Source of the DNA: CAYJDP01 sp964371025
Lineage (GTDB): Bacteria > Bacillota_I > Bacilli_A > RF39 > UBA660
NCBI GenBank assembly: GCA_964371025.1
Contig: CAYJKH010000003.1
Coordinates: 1-64,000 of the forward strand
DNA length: 64,000 bases
Direction: 5' to 3'
Part shown: positions 35,948 through 44,936 of the stretch, piece by piece
How the letters are laid out: the number at the start of each line of letters is the position of its first letter
Position numbering within the stretch: the stretch's first letter is position 1
The notes under the pieces: generated by a model
Database searches by the model: none
What the model was told of the DNA's origin: nothing
Seen by the model: the letters and a program-made list of their open reading frames with translations, nothing else
Position numbers and translations under genes: made by a program

Positions 35948-35956
35948 ATTATAGCA
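35948..35956 (-). promoter_or_regulatory. Extended -10 promoter of rpiB
   Basis: TGCTATAAT, 20 bases before the rpiB ATG. The T tract of the rpmE terminator forms its upstream spacer. Confidence 0.55.
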
Positions 35957-35963
35957 CTTAAAC

Positions 35964-35987
35964 AAAAAAACTGCAATTATGCAGTTT
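35964..35987 (-). terminator. Terminator of rpmE with the stop codon in the loop
   Basis: Stem AAACTGCA/TGCAGTTT with loop TAAT, followed by T on the minus strand. The TAA of the loop is the rpmE stop codon (35977-35979). Confidence 0.9.
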
Positions 35988-36189
35988 CTTTATTTAATCC
36001 ATATTTTTTGTTGAATTTATCTACGTTACCAGCACGTGATGTTTTATTTTGTTTTCCTGTATAAAAAGGATGACATTTAGAACAAACCTCTACATTAATT
36101 TCATTTTTGATTGCTTCACAAGTAAAAGTTTCTCCACAAGCACATTTTACTGTACATTCCATATTTTCTGGATGAATATCTTTTTTCAT
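35977..36189 (-). CDS. rpmE: 50S ribosomal protein L31 (zinc-binding form)
   Basis: 70 residues. MKKDIHPEN start, CACGETFTC and VCSKCHPFYTGKQ give the zinc ligands of the Cys-containing L31 form. It is transcribed from a consensus promoter at 36246-36274 and ends in its own terminator. AAGGAGAA precedes the ATG. Confidence 0.96.
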   Translation of the reverse strand: MKKDIHPENMECTVKCACGETFTCEAIKNEINVEVCSKCHPFYTGKQNKTSRAGNVDKFNKKYGLNKETA

Positions 36190-36245
36190 AGTTTTCTCCT
36201 TCCGCCATAATTAATAATAATTATAGTAATTAAAATTGCTCTCTT

Positions 36246-36274
36246 AATATATCACATATTATATTATTTTTCAA
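36246..36274 (-). promoter_or_regulatory. rpmE promoter
   Basis: -35 TTGAAA (36269-36274), a 17-nt spacer and -10 TATATT (36246-36251), immediately after murA. Confidence 0.75.
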
Positions 36275-36281
36275 GTCTTAT

Positions 36282-37535
36282 TTAAATTTCTTTAATTTCT
36301 ACTTTTGCACCGATTTCTGTTAGTTTTTCTACTATATTTTCATATCCTCTTAATATATGATCAACATCTTGAATAACTGTTTTGCCTTCTGCAATTAATC
36401 CAGCAGCAATCATAGCAGCTCCTGCTCTTAAATCGGTTGCTACTACTTCTGCTCCAACTAGCTTAGTTGGTCCTTCAATAAGTGCTTCTTGTCCTTTTAC
36501 CTCAATCTTTGTTCCCATTTTATTTAAGTATGGAATATGCATAAATCTATTTTCCCAAATAGTTTCAATTACTTTTGATTTTCCATTGCATTGAGTTAAA
36601 AGTATTGTAAATGGTTGTTGTAAATCTGTTGCAAAACCTGGGAATACTTGAGTTTTTAAAGTTGTTGTTTTTAAATTTTCACTTTTAGATACTATTACAT
36701 AGTCACTACCAGTCTTAATTGATACCCCTATTTCTTTGAGTTTCGAAATTAAAGAATCAACATGCTCAATTATAATGTTATCCACTTTTAATTTATTCCC
36801 TATTAAAGCACCCATTATTATATATGTTCCTGCTTCAATTCTATCAGGGATAACTTCATGAAAACACCCGTGTAGTTTTTCAACTCCCTCAATTGTAATA
36901 GTAGATGTTCCTGCCCCAGAAATTTTTGCCCCCATATTATTCAGCAGTATTGCTACACTTACAACTTCAGGTTCTTTTGCAGCATTTTCGATAATCGTTT
37001 TACCAGTTGCTTTAACAGCTGCAAGCATGATGTTAACAGTAGCACCGTGTGATGCAAAATCTAAATATATATGGGCACCTTTTAATTCAGATGCTTCTAC
37101 CGTATATTTAGTTTCTTCTCTAGTAACAGTTGCTCCTAAAGCTTCAAATCCTTTTAAATGGAGATTTATTGGTCTTTCACCAATAGAACACCCTCCTGGA
37201 AAATGCATAGATACTTTTTTATATTTACCAAGTAGCGCTCCCATAAAGTAGTATGATGCTCTTAATTTTTTCGAATGCTTTTCAGTAATAACTTTATTTT
37301 CTAAATTAGTAGGATCAATAACTAAACTTTCACTTGCTCTTTTAACATCAACATTTAAAGTATTTAACATTTCGCATAATGCATCAGTATCTTTAATTTC
37401 TGGTACATTACATATTGTAACTTCTTCGTCTGCCAAAATAGCAGCCGGTATTAAAGCAACAGTAGCATTTTTAGCACCACTTATTCTTACTGTTCCAGTT
37501 AATTCATTTTCCCCAATTATTTCCATTACTTTCAT
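36282..37535 (-). CDS. murA: UDP-N-acetylglucosamine 1-carboxyvinyltransferase
   Basis: 417 residues. First committed step of peptidoglycan synthesis, adding enolpyruvate to UDP-GlcNAc. Lys22-Asn23 (SGAKNA), the catalytic Cys116 in FPGGCSIGERP, and the late motif ATDLRAGAAMIAAGL are present. A Cys at the active site predicts fosfomycin sensitivity. A consensus promoter starts in the end of prmC. CAGGAGG precedes the ATG. Confidence 0.96.
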   Translation of the reverse strand: MKVMEIIGENELTGTVRISGAKNATVALIPAAILADEEVTICNVPEIKDTDALCEMLNTLNVDVKRASESLVIDPTNLENKVITEKHSKKLRASYYFMGALLGKYKKVSMHFPGGCSIGERPINLHLKGFEALGATVTREETKYTVEASELKGAHIYLDFASHGATVNIMLAAVKATGKTIIENAAKEPEVVSVAILLNNMGAKISGAGTSTITIEGVEKLHGCFHEVIPDRIEAGTYIIMGALIGNKLKVDNIIIEHVDSLISKLKEIGVSIKTGSDYVIVSKSENLKTTTLKTQVFPGFATDLQQPFTILLTQCNGKSKVIETIWENRFMHIPYLNKMGTKIEVKGQEALIEGPTKLVGAEVVATDLRAGAAMIAAGLIAEGKTVIQDVDHILRGYENIVEKLTEIGAKVEIKEI

Positions 37536-37569
37536 AATACTACCTCCTGTAGTTTTTACTAGTGTTTTT

Positions 37570-37598
37570 AATATATGTAATTATTTAGTTTTTGTCAA
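37570..37598 (-). promoter_or_regulatory. murA promoter, -35 box inside the prmC coding end
   Basis: Perfect -35 TTGACA (37593-37598, in the Leu-Asp-Lys codons of prmC), a 17-nt spacer containing the prmC stop, and -10 TATATT (37570-37575). Confidence 0.8.
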
Positions 37599-38424
37599 GA
37601 TAACTAATATTATTAAATATGAATACCATTCTATCTTTTCCTGATAAATCTTTTTTCACTTCTATTACTGAGTTTGGTAAGTATTCTTTAATTAGCTTTT
37701 TTATAGACTCTTTTTGTGTCATACCAATTTCAAAGCAAATTAAACTATGATAATTCATATGCTTAACAACATTTTTCAATATTTTTTTATAACAATCTAA
37801 CCCATCACTTCCAGCATATAAAGCTAGGTGAGGTTCATTATCTTTTACAACATCTTCAATTTCTTCATCATTTTTTATATAAGGTGGATTACTTATAATA
37901 ATATCATATTTACCATTCACATTATCCAGCATATCACTTTGATAAATAGTAACATCTGCATTTAGTCTTTTGGCATTTTCTTTTGCAACACTTATTGCGT
38001 CTTCACTAATATCTATTAAATCTACTCTAGCTTTTGCTAAATGTTTTTTTATAGTTAATCCTATACAACCACTTCCACACCCTAAATCTATGATTGCTAC
38101 ATCTTCATTAAAATATTGATATATATATTTTAATGTATTTTCAATTAACTCTTCTGTTTCAAATCTAGGTATTAATACATTATTATTTATAAAAAATTTT
38201 TCTCCATAAAAATTAACATTTCCCAAAGCATATTGAATAGGTGTTCCTTCTTTAACAGCTTGAACAACCTCAAAGTATTTATCCACATCTTCTTGGGATA
38301 ACTCTTTATCTAGATAATTCAAAATTTCTAAAGGATTATACCCTAACATTTCCGCTAATAATAATTTAGCATGTGATGATGAAATATTTTGCTTCCCCTT
38401 AGATATTGCCTCAGATATTGTCAT
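37585..38424 (-). CDS. prmC: Peptide chain release factor N5-glutamine methyltransferase
   Basis: 279 residues. An N-terminal helical domain (1-75) and a SAM-dependent methyltransferase with VAIIDLGCGSGCIG and the substrate-binding NPPY in ISNPPYIKND. It methylates the GGQ glutamine of RF1 and RF2. It follows prfA by two bases, the usual pairing. Confidence 0.95.
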   Translation of the reverse strand: MTISEAISKGKQNISSSHAKLLLAEMLGYNPLEILNYLDKELSQEDVDKYFEVVQAVKEGTPIQYALGNVNFYGEKFFINNNVLIPRFETEELIENTLKYIYQYFNEDVAIIDLGCGSGCIGLTIKKHLAKARVDLIDISEDAISVAKENAKRLNADVTIYQSDMLDNVNGKYDIIISNPPYIKNDEEIEDVVKDNEPHLALYAGSDGLDCYKKILKNVVKHMNYHSLICFEIGMTQKESIKKLIKEYLPNSVIEVKKDLSGKDRMVFIFNNISYLDKN

Positions 38425-38426
38425 AA

Positions 38427-39488
38427 TTACTCATTTCCTTCTAACTTAAGTCTTAAATTTTCCTGTATTAAAGCATTAATTACTGGTTCTAAATCTCCAT
38501 TAACTACTCTGTCTAATTGCTTAATAGTAAATCCAATTCTATGATCAGTTACTCTATTTTGCGGATAATTATATGTTCTAATTTTTTCAGAACGATCTCC
38601 ACTACCTATTTTATTCTTTTTCAAACTACCTACTTCTTCATCTTGTAATTGTTTTTTATGATCATATAATCTACTTTTTAATACTTTCATAGCTTGTTCT
38701 TTATTTTGAATTTGACTTCTTTCATTTTGACAAGTTACTACTATATTAGTTTCAAGATGGGTAATTCTAACTGCTGAATCGGTTGTATTTACTCCTTGAC
38801 CACCACATCCACCAGAACGATATACATCCACTCTGATATCATTTGGATTTATTACTATATCAATATCGTCATCAACTTCTGGCATAACAAGTACTGTAGC
38901 TGTTGATGTTTGTAGTCTTCCATTAGATTCTGTAACAGGTACTCTTTGTACTCTATGAGACCCACTTTCATATTTTAATAAAGAATACACATTTTTACCT
39001 TTTACTAAAAATTCAATTTGACTAAATCCTCCAGCTGTCCCTTCTACTGCATTATATAATTGGCATGTAAATCCTTTTTGCTCTGCATATCTCGTATACA
39101 TTCTGTATAAATCGCCTGCAAATATATTAGCTTCATCTCCACCTGCTGCTCCTCTTATTTCAATAACTACATTCTTAGCATCATCTGGATCTTTTGGTAT
39201 TAATAAAATTTCCAAGTCACTTTCTAACTTTTCTTTTTCTTCTTCTAAGCCTTTTAATTCTTCTTTAGCGATTTCAATAAAATCAGGATCTTTTAACATT
39301 TCTTTTGTATCTTCTATTTCAGTTAAAAGTTTTTTATACTTTTTATAACATTCTGCTGTTTCTTCTAAACTTGCAAATTCTTTAGAATATTCTTTAGTTT
39401 TGTTTATATCATTAATAACTTCTGATTTAGATAGTTCTCCACTCAAAAAATTATATCTATTTAATATTTCTTCCAATCTAGCAATCAT
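38427..39488 (-). CDS. prfA: Peptide chain release factor 1
   Basis: 353 residues. The tripeptide stop-recognition motif is PVT (in RVPVTESNG), the RF1 PxT type, and the catalytic GGQ is in SGGCGGQGVNTTDSAVR. It reads UAA and UAG. AAAGGAGA precedes the ATG; an extended -10 promoter is at 39514-39522. Confidence 0.97.
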   Translation of the reverse strand: MIARLEEILNRYNFLSGELSKSEVINDINKTKEYSKEFASLEETAECYKKYKKLLTEIEDTKEMLKDPDFIEIAKEELKGLEEEKEKLESDLEILLIPKDPDDAKNVVIEIRGAAGGDEANIFAGDLYRMYTRYAEQKGFTCQLYNAVEGTAGGFSQIEFLVKGKNVYSLLKYESGSHRVQRVPVTESNGRLQTSTATVLVMPEVDDDIDIVINPNDIRVDVYRSGGCGGQGVNTTDSAVRITHLETNIVVTCQNERSQIQNKEQAMKVLKSRLYDHKKQLQDEEVGSLKKNKIGSGDRSEKIRTYNYPQNRVTDHRIGFTIKQLDRVVNGDLEPVINALIQENLRLKLEGNE

Positions 39489-39513
39489 ATTTATCTCCTT
39501 TTAATTACAATGT

Positions 39514-39522
39514 ATTATATCA
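39514..39522 (-). promoter_or_regulatory. Extended -10 promoter of prfA
   Basis: TGATATAAT, 26 bases before the prfA start, shortly after the rpoE terminator. Confidence 0.5.
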
Positions 39523-39532
39523 TAATAACATG

Positions 39533-39557
39533 AAAAAAACTAGCATTTAATCTAGTC
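39533..39557 (-). terminator. Terminator of rpoE overlapping its stop codon
   Basis: Stem ACTAG/CTAGT with an 8-nt loop and a T7 tract on the minus strand. The TAG stop (39552-39554) lies in the first arm. The stem is short. Confidence 0.7.
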
Positions 39558-39977
39558 TAAATCTTCTGGTTCTATTATAACTAACCCTTTTAAGTCCTCT
39601 GTTGTATCATATCTTTCTACAGATGCCTCTTCATAAAGATGATCATCTTCATCATCTTCTTCTAATTCAGTTTTTAATAGTTCTTCATCATCTTCTTCAT
39701 CACTTATTACTTTAATTATTTTATCTGAAGTGTAGTTTGTTTTTAAATCCCATGTTCCATCTTCTAGTAAAATAAATCTTTTATCTGTTGTTAAAGATGT
39801 ATAAAATTCTCCTATTTTATTTGAAAATACACTTTCTGGTAATTCTAACACTTTTATTACTTCTTTAAATAATTCTGCAGTTGGCATAGACTTATTATTT
39901 CTTTCTAAAATAAGTTCACTAATATCCTTATTTGATAATAATTCTAATTCTTCCTTTTTCATTTTTTCTAATTTCAT
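39552..39977 (-). CDS. rpoE: RNA polymerase delta subunit
   Basis: 141 residues. A folded N-terminal HARE-type domain (1-85) is followed by a highly acidic disordered tail (EEDDEELLKTELEEDDEDDH), the hallmark of Firmicutes delta, which speeds polymerase recycling and promoter discrimination. ATG 39977 is chosen because GGAGG lies before it; the in-frame ATG 39989 overlaps that site. Confidence 0.9.
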   Translation of the reverse strand: MKLEKMKKEELELLSNKDISELILERNNKSMPTAELFKEVIKVLELPESVFSNKIGEFYTSLTTDKRFILLEDGTWDLKTNYTSDKIIKVISDEEDDEELLKTELEEDDEDDHLYEEASVERYDTTEDLKGLVIIEPEDLD

Positions 39978-40017
39978 TTTTACCTCCAAAATTATTTATA
40001 TTAAAATTTCAATATAT

Positions 40018-40047
40018 TTTATATCATAACCATATATATAAAATCAA
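40018..40047 (-). promoter_or_regulatory. rpoE promoter
   Basis: -35 TTGATT (40042-40047), an 18-nt spacer with extended TGA, and -10 TATAAA (40018-40023), just before the end of argS. Confidence 0.65.
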
Positions 40048-40053
40048 GTGTTT

Positions 40054-41805
40054 CTACATTTTTTCTGGAATTTTTATTCCTAGTATTGACAATAAAAATA
40101 AATTAGTATTGTAAACTACTTTAGTTAACACTAACCATGATTCTTGTTGTTTTATATCTTCTTCGATAAGAATTTTATTTTCTGAGTAAAATTTATTATA
40201 TATAGCTGTTATTTTATATATTATTTCTGCTATTTCATGTAAACTTTTTACATCTTTTGCTCTTGTTAAAATTATTGGAACTTGTAATAAAGTTAGCGCA
40301 ATTTGTTTTTCATCAATAGTCTTTAGGTTATTAATTTTATTGAAATTAATTGTTGATGCCTTACTTAATAATGATTTCATTCTAATTGTTGAGTATAGTA
40401 AGTAAGGCCCCGTTTTACCTTCTAAATCAGTAAATTTATTAATATCAAAAATATAGTCTGTTGATATAAAAGGTATAAAATCTGCATATTTTAAAGCTGC
40501 AATAGCTGTGGTTTCTGATATTTTTTCTTTTTCTTCACTACTTAATGTTTGGTCATCTTCTAATCTTTTATATGTCTCTTCTTTAACATCACTAATTAGT
40601 TGTCTTAATGATACTACTCCACCATCTCTTGTTTTAAGAGGCTTTCCATCTTTTCCATTTATGGTTCCGTTTCCAACAAATATTAATTTTTGACTATCAT
40701 TTAAAATCCCAATTTTTTTTGTTGCTCTAAATACTTGCTCAAAATGTAGTCCTTGTCTTTTATCAACAACATACCAGATTTCATCTGGATTATTTTCTTT
40801 TTCTCTTTGTAATATAGTAGCTAAATCAGTAGTTGCATAAGTTATCGTTTCTTGTGATGTTAAGTACATTAGAGGTGGCATTGGAGAATTATCATTTTCT
40901 GTTATTACATTTATAATTTTAGCACCATTACTTTCTTCCAAAACATTTGCTTTAGCTACTAAACTATTTAATTCATCTAAATATTCAACTGCATCACTTT
41001 CTCCATACCATAAATCGAAATTAACATTAAGTTTATCATATATTTCTTTTATATCTTTTTTTGATATTTCTAATATTTTCTTCCATGCATCATAATATCC
41101 TGGTGTTTTAGACTGAATTAAATATGTTATTTTTTTTGCTTCTTCTAAATATTCCGCATCTTCCTTGCTTCTTGCTGATGCAAAAGGGTATATTTCTTCT
41201 AAATCATCATTTGTAATAGGTAATTCTAACTTACTATAATCTCCTTTATAATTTTCATTAAAATACTCACTATCTGGAAAACGTTTTCTTATTTCTAAAA
41301 TCACTAACCCTAATGGACGACCATAATCTCCTAAATGTGTATCCCCTAGCGTCTTATGCCCTAAGGCTTTTGCTAAATTATTTAAAGCTTGTCCTAAATT
41401 AGCAGTTCTTAAATGTCCTACGTGTAGTGCTTTAGCAACATTTGCTCCTCCATAGTCAATAACTATTTTTTGTTCTTTTTCCTTATCAACATTTATTGAT
41501 GAATCCACTATTATGGTATTTAAAAAATCAATTAGTAAATTATCACTAAGCGCTATATTAATAAATCCTGGTCCCGCTATATTTACATTAGTAAATTTAG
41601 CGTTTTTTTCTATTTTATCAACTATTTTTTGAGCAATTGCACGTGGGTTTTCGCCATATTTTTTCGCTAAAGTCATTGCATCATTAATTTGAAAGTCTCC
41701 CAATTCTGGTCTACCACTTGGCTGTAAAATAAAGCTATCTATTTCATATCCAGCTGATTTTATTATTTCCTTTATTTCCTTTGTTATTTCCTTAATTACA
41801 CTCAT
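40054..41805 (-). CDS. argS: Arginyl-tRNA synthetase
   Basis: 583 residues. Class I signature HVGH in NVAKALHVGHLRTANLG, the ArgRS-specific YGGANVAK region, and the KMSK-equivalent loop KPLKTRDGG, which is degenerate as is common in this family. The C-terminal helical anticodon-binding domain is complete. No T-box precedes it. It is co-transcribed with the YwiB-like gene one base upstream. I see no clear terminator after it. Confidence 0.96.
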   Translation of the reverse strand: MSVIKEITKEIKEIIKSAGYEIDSFILQPSGRPELGDFQINDAMTLAKKYGENPRAIAQKIVDKIEKNAKFTNVNIAGPGFINIALSDNLLIDFLNTIIVDSSINVDKEKEQKIVIDYGGANVAKALHVGHLRTANLGQALNNLAKALGHKTLGDTHLGDYGRPLGLVILEIRKRFPDSEYFNENYKGDYSKLELPITNDDLEEIYPFASARSKEDAEYLEEAKKITYLIQSKTPGYYDAWKKILEISKKDIKEIYDKLNVNFDLWYGESDAVEYLDELNSLVAKANVLEESNGAKIINVITENDNSPMPPLMYLTSQETITYATTDLATILQREKENNPDEIWYVVDKRQGLHFEQVFRATKKIGILNDSQKLIFVGNGTINGKDGKPLKTRDGGVVSLRQLISDVKEETYKRLEDDQTLSSEEKEKISETTAIAALKYADFIPFISTDYIFDINKFTDLEGKTGPYLLYSTIRMKSLLSKASTINFNKINNLKTIDEKQIALTLLQVPIILTRAKDVKSLHEIAEIIYKITAIYNKFYSENKILIEEDIKQQESWLVLTKVVYNTNLFLLSILGIKIPEKM

Positions 41806-41806
41806 T

Positions 41807-42145
41807 TTATATCTCCTTTATTTGATATTTAAAAAGATTATTTTCTATCATATATTCTATTAACAAGTTATCAGAACTTACTTTACAATTACTTAAGCTA
41901 AAATTTAATGTTGTATTAGTTTTTTTTTCTACACAAGTAGCTGTGGATTTCTTAAAATCTAACATTAACTTAATACTCTCATTTTCTCTTGTTAAAATAT
42001 TATCTATATAATTATAAGACGCTTTCGTCTTTAAGTCATCTACCTCTTTATATATATAAAATTTATCATTTTTTATAGCAACTATTTCATTTTCAATTTT
42101 ACTATCTTCGTTTATAATACTAACACTAATTTTAAGTTTTCCCAT
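41807..42145 (-). CDS. YwiB/DUF1934-like beta-barrel protein
   Basis: 112 residues, mainly predicted beta strands, without signal or TM. The position directly before argS matches ywiB of Bacillus, and the pattern (N-terminal strand, YIYKEVDD, late IEYMIENN strand) is compatible with the calycin-like DUF1934 fold, though diverged. The function is unknown. An extended -10 (TGTTATAAT) lies about 35 bases upstream of the start. Confidence 0.65.
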   Translation of the reverse strand: MGKLKISVSIINEDSKIENEIVAIKNDKFYIYKEVDDLKTKASYNYIDNILTRENESIKLMLDFKKSTATCVEKKTNTTLNFSLSNCKVSSDNLLIEYMIENNLFKYQIKEI

Positions 42146-42225
42146 AAAATCACTCCAAAATAAATTATAGCATAGATTATAACATAAAAGTTAGTGTAAA
42201 GAAACTTTTTTTGGTAGAAACTACT

Positions 42226-42253
42226 TTGTATATATATTTAAGTTTGCTATAAT
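42226..42253 (+). promoter_or_regulatory. Promoter of the lemA-pta pair
   Basis: -35 TTGTAT (42226-42231), a 16-nt spacer and -10 TATAAT (42248-42253). Confidence 0.6.
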
Positions 42254-42273
42254 ATTTAAATAGAGGTGATTAA

Positions 42274-42804
42274 ATGATTGAGATTATTTTAGCTATAGTA
42301 GTAGCAATAGCAGGATTATTACTGGTAGTTCTTTTATATAAGCAAAAATTCAATTTTTTATTTTCTAAAATTGAAGAAGCAGAATTAAATATTATTGAAT
42401 TATTACAGCAACAATTTAAAATATTTAATAAAATTATACCAATAATAAAAGAAGAAATTACTTTGGATAATTTTTTAGTAGAATTAGATGAATTTACAAA
42501 TTTAAATGACAATTATAAAAAGAGTGATTTAATTGATGAAAGTTACCATACTTTATTTGAAGTTATTGAGGATAATGAAAAATTACTAATGAGCAAAAAG
42601 CTAACAAAACTACTTAATCAACTAGAAATATCTAAAGAAGAGTTATTAGCATCAATAAAATTTTATAATGATAATATTAATATTTATAATAAAACTTTAA
42701 AAACTTTCCCTACTAATATTATTAAACTTATTTTTAGATATAGAGAGTTAAAAGTTTTTAAAATTACAAAAAGAGAAAAATTCAATATATTAAAAAATGA
42801 CTAG
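42274..42804 (+). CDS. LemA family membrane protein
   Basis: 176 residues. A short N-terminal TM helix (3-22) and a helical domain ending with the LemA hallmark YNDNINIYNKTLKTFPTNII and FRYRELKVFK. The protein is diverged from typical LemA. LemA proteins are tethered by one helix and have no settled function. AGAGGTGA precedes the ATG. It lies 8 bases before pta and is probably co-transcribed. Confidence 0.8.
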   Translation: MIEIILAIVVAIAGLLLVVLLYKQKFNFLFSKIEEAELNIIELLQQQFKIFNKIIPIIKEEITLDNFLVELDEFTNLNDNYKKSDLIDESYHTLFEVIEDNEKLLMSKKLTKLLNQLEISKEELLASIKFYNDNINIYNKTLKTFPTNIIKLIFRYRELKVFKITKREKFNILKND

Positions 42805-42812
42805 GAGATAAT

Positions 42813-43802
42813 ATGAAATTTATAGACATAATGAAAGAAAAAGCAAAAAAGAAAAAAGTAACCATTGTATTACCAGAATATATGGATGATAGAGTTGTTG
42901 AAGCAGCTAAAGTAATAAGTAGTGAAAATATTGCAAATATTATAATATTAGGAAGTAGTGACTTTATTAATAAAAATAAATTAGAACTATCTGGAATAAC
43001 TCTTATTAATCCAGAAAATGCTGATAATTTCAATTTATTTATTGAACAATTAATGGAAATTAGAAAAAATAAGAATCTTACATTTAAAGAAGCAAAAGAA
43101 TTACTATGTACTGATTATATGTATTATGCTTGTATGTTAATTATAAACAACTTAGCTGACGGTATAGTTTCTGGAGCGTGTCATTCTACTGCTAATACAT
43201 TAAGACCAGCTTTACAAATTATAAAAACTAAACCTAATTCTAAATTAGTATCATCCTTCTTTATAATGGATGTTCCTAATTGTAATATAGGAGAAAATGG
43301 GATTGTTATGTTTGGAGATGCTGCATTAGAGCAAAATCCAACTCCTGATAAATTAGCTTCAATTGCACTTGATAGTGCGCAAAGTTTTAAAGATTTAATT
43401 GAAAAAGAGCCAAAAGTTGCATTATTATCTCATTCTACTAAAGGTAGTGCATCACATCCTGATGTAGATAAAGTAAAAGAAGCTACTAATATTATAAATT
43501 CTTTTAATCATAATTTTATGATAGATGGAGAACTACAATTAGATGCTGCTATATCTCCAGAGGTTGCTAATTTAAAAGCGCCAGATTCTCCGTTAAAAGG
43601 AGATGCAAATGTTTTAATCTTCCCAGATTTAGACTCTGCTAATATAGGTTATAAACTAGTACAGCGTTTTGCTAAAGCTGATGCTTTTGGACCTATTTGC
43701 CAAGGGATAGCCGCTCCTGTTAATGATTTATCTAGAGGTTGTAGTATTAATGATGTTATAGGCACAATTGCAATTACTGCTGTTCTTGCACAAAAAAAAT
43801 AG
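42813..43802 (+). CDS. pta: Phosphate acetyltransferase
   Basis: 329 residues, the short Gram-positive form. It converts acetyl-CoA and phosphate to acetyl phosphate, feeding ackA (14428-15615). The conserved GACHSTANTLRPALQ, LLSHSTKGSASHPDVDKV and FPDLDSANIGYKLVQRF segments identify it. TAGGAG precedes the ATG. The stop codon is inside the shared terminator with ung, and a further plus-strand terminator lies within the ung coding end. Confidence 0.97.
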   Translation: MKFIDIMKEKAKKKKVTIVLPEYMDDRVVEAAKVISSENIANIIILGSSDFINKNKLELSGITLINPENADNFNLFIEQLMEIRKNKNLTFKEAKELLCTDYMYYACMLIINNLADGIVSGACHSTANTLRPALQIIKTKPNSKLVSSFFIMDVPNCNIGENGIVMFGDAALEQNPTPDKLASIALDSAQSFKDLIEKEPKVALLSHSTKGSASHPDVDKVKEATNIINSFNHNFMIDGELQLDAAISPEVANLKAPDSPLKGDANVLIFPDLDSANIGYKLVQRFAKADAFGPICQGIAAPVNDLSRGCSINDVIGTIAITAVLAQKK

Positions 43803-43818
43803 AGTTAACTCTATTTTA
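43792..43818. terminator. Palindromic bidirectional terminator containing both convergent stop codons
   Basis: AATAGAGTTAACTCTATT (43798-43815) is a perfect 18-bp palindrome flanked by A and T tracts. The pta stop TAG (43800-43802) and the ung stop TAG (43811-43813 on the minus strand) occupy mirror positions in it. Confidence 0.8.
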
Positions 43819-44500
43819 GACTCCAATTGATTGGAGTTATTTTTTTTGCAATTAAATACTTATTTGTTTTTGAAAAAGGTTTACTACCCCAAAAACCATT
43901 ATATGCTGATAAAGGTGATGGATGAACATTTTTTATAATCAAATGTTTTGATTCATCTATTAAAGTAGATTTTTTTTGAGCAAAATTTCCCCATAATATA
44001 AATACAATATTTTTTTTATCATCACTAATTTTTTTGATGATTAAATCTGTAAACGTTTCCCACTTTAAATGTTTATGGCTTGCCGGCTTACTTTCTTCTA
44101 CTGTTAATACTGAGTTTAATAAAAAAACTCCTTCTTCTGCCCATTTACATAGTGAATTAGTAGTAGGATAGTTAATATTTAAATCAGTAGCTAATTCTTT
44201 AAAAATATTTTTTAATGATGGAGGTGTCTTAACATTATCTCTTACAGAAAAAGCTAATCCTTCTGCTTGATTAACTTGGTGATATGGATCTTGGCCTAGT
44301 ATAACTACTTTTATATCATCAAAATTCGTTTTATTAAAAGCATTAAAAATATTTTCTTTTTCTGGATAAATGGTTTTACTAGCATATTCTTTATCAAGTT
44401 CTTTAATTATATGCTTAAAATAATCTTTATTAATTTCTTCTTCAAGTAATAAATGCCATTTCTCTTCTATATAATAGTCTTTACTTATGATATTTTTCAT
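43811..44500 (-). CDS. ung: Uracil-DNA glycosylase (family 1)
   Basis: 229 residues. The catalytic water-activating motif GQDPYHQ (Asp71), the FLLNSVLTVE uracil-binding strand and the HPSPLSAYNGFWGSKPF loop are all present. It removes uracil from DNA. Its start lies 20 bases inside rlmH, so it is in the rlmH operon. Confidence 0.97.
   Translation of the reverse strand: MKNIISKDYYIEEKWHLLLEEEINKDYFKHIIKELDKEYASKTIYPEKENIFNAFNKTNFDDIKVVILGQDPYHQVNQAEGLAFSVRDNVKTPPSLKNIFKELATDLNINYPTTNSLCKWAEEGVFLLNSVLTVEESKPASHKHLKWETFTDLIIKKISDDKKNIVFILWGNFAQKKSTLIDESKHLIIKNVHPSPLSAYNGFWGSKPFSKTNKYLIAKKITPINWSLK
43820..43847 (+). terminator. Second pta terminator, within the ung coding end
   Basis: Stem ACTCCAA/TTGGAGT with a TTGA loop followed by TATTTTTTTT on the plus strand. 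On the minus strand this sequence encodes the last residues of Ung. Confidence 0.8.
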
Positions 44501-44936
44501 TATTATTAATCTTATATCCCCTATAGATTTGTTCTAGCAGCATTATTCTAAACATTTGATGAGGAAAAGTCATTTTAGAAAAAGATAGTTTGAAATTTGC
44601 TTGTTTCTTTAGCTCTTCAAATATACCATAGCTACCCCCAATTATAAAAGTAAGATTGCTATTGGTTATTAATGTCTTATTAATCTTGTCTGCAAAATCA
44701 ACAGATGTTAAATTAGTACCATTTATATCCATTATAAAAATATAGTCTTTATTAGATAAACATTTACTAATTTTTTCACCTTCTAGTTTTAGTGCTTTAG
44801 ACTCTTCAACAAGGCCTTCTTCTTTAATTTCTATTATTTTAACTTCTACATATTTAGATAATCTTTTTAAATACTCTGCTTCTGCTTTTTTTAAATAATC
44901 TTCTTTTAGATTACCTACTGCAATAATTTTAATCAC
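44481..44936 (-). CDS. rlmH: 23S rRNA (pseudouridine1915-N3)-methyltransferase
   Basis: 151 residues. SPOUT methyltransferase with the trefoil-knot motif FIIGGSYGI and the C-terminal MTFPHQMFRIMLLEQIYRGY. GTG start immediately after the stop of the MBL-fold gene, with GGTGGAG before it. In Bacillus rlmH also lies near the walJ (yycJ) gene. Confidence 0.96.
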   Translation of the reverse strand: MIKIIAVGNLKEDYLKKAEAEYLKRLSKYVEVKIIEIKEEGLVEESKALKLEGEKISKCLSNKDYIFIMDINGTNLTSVDFADKINKTLITNSNLTFIIGGSYGIFEELKKQANFKLSFSKMTFPHQMFRIMLLEQIYRGYKINNNEKYHK

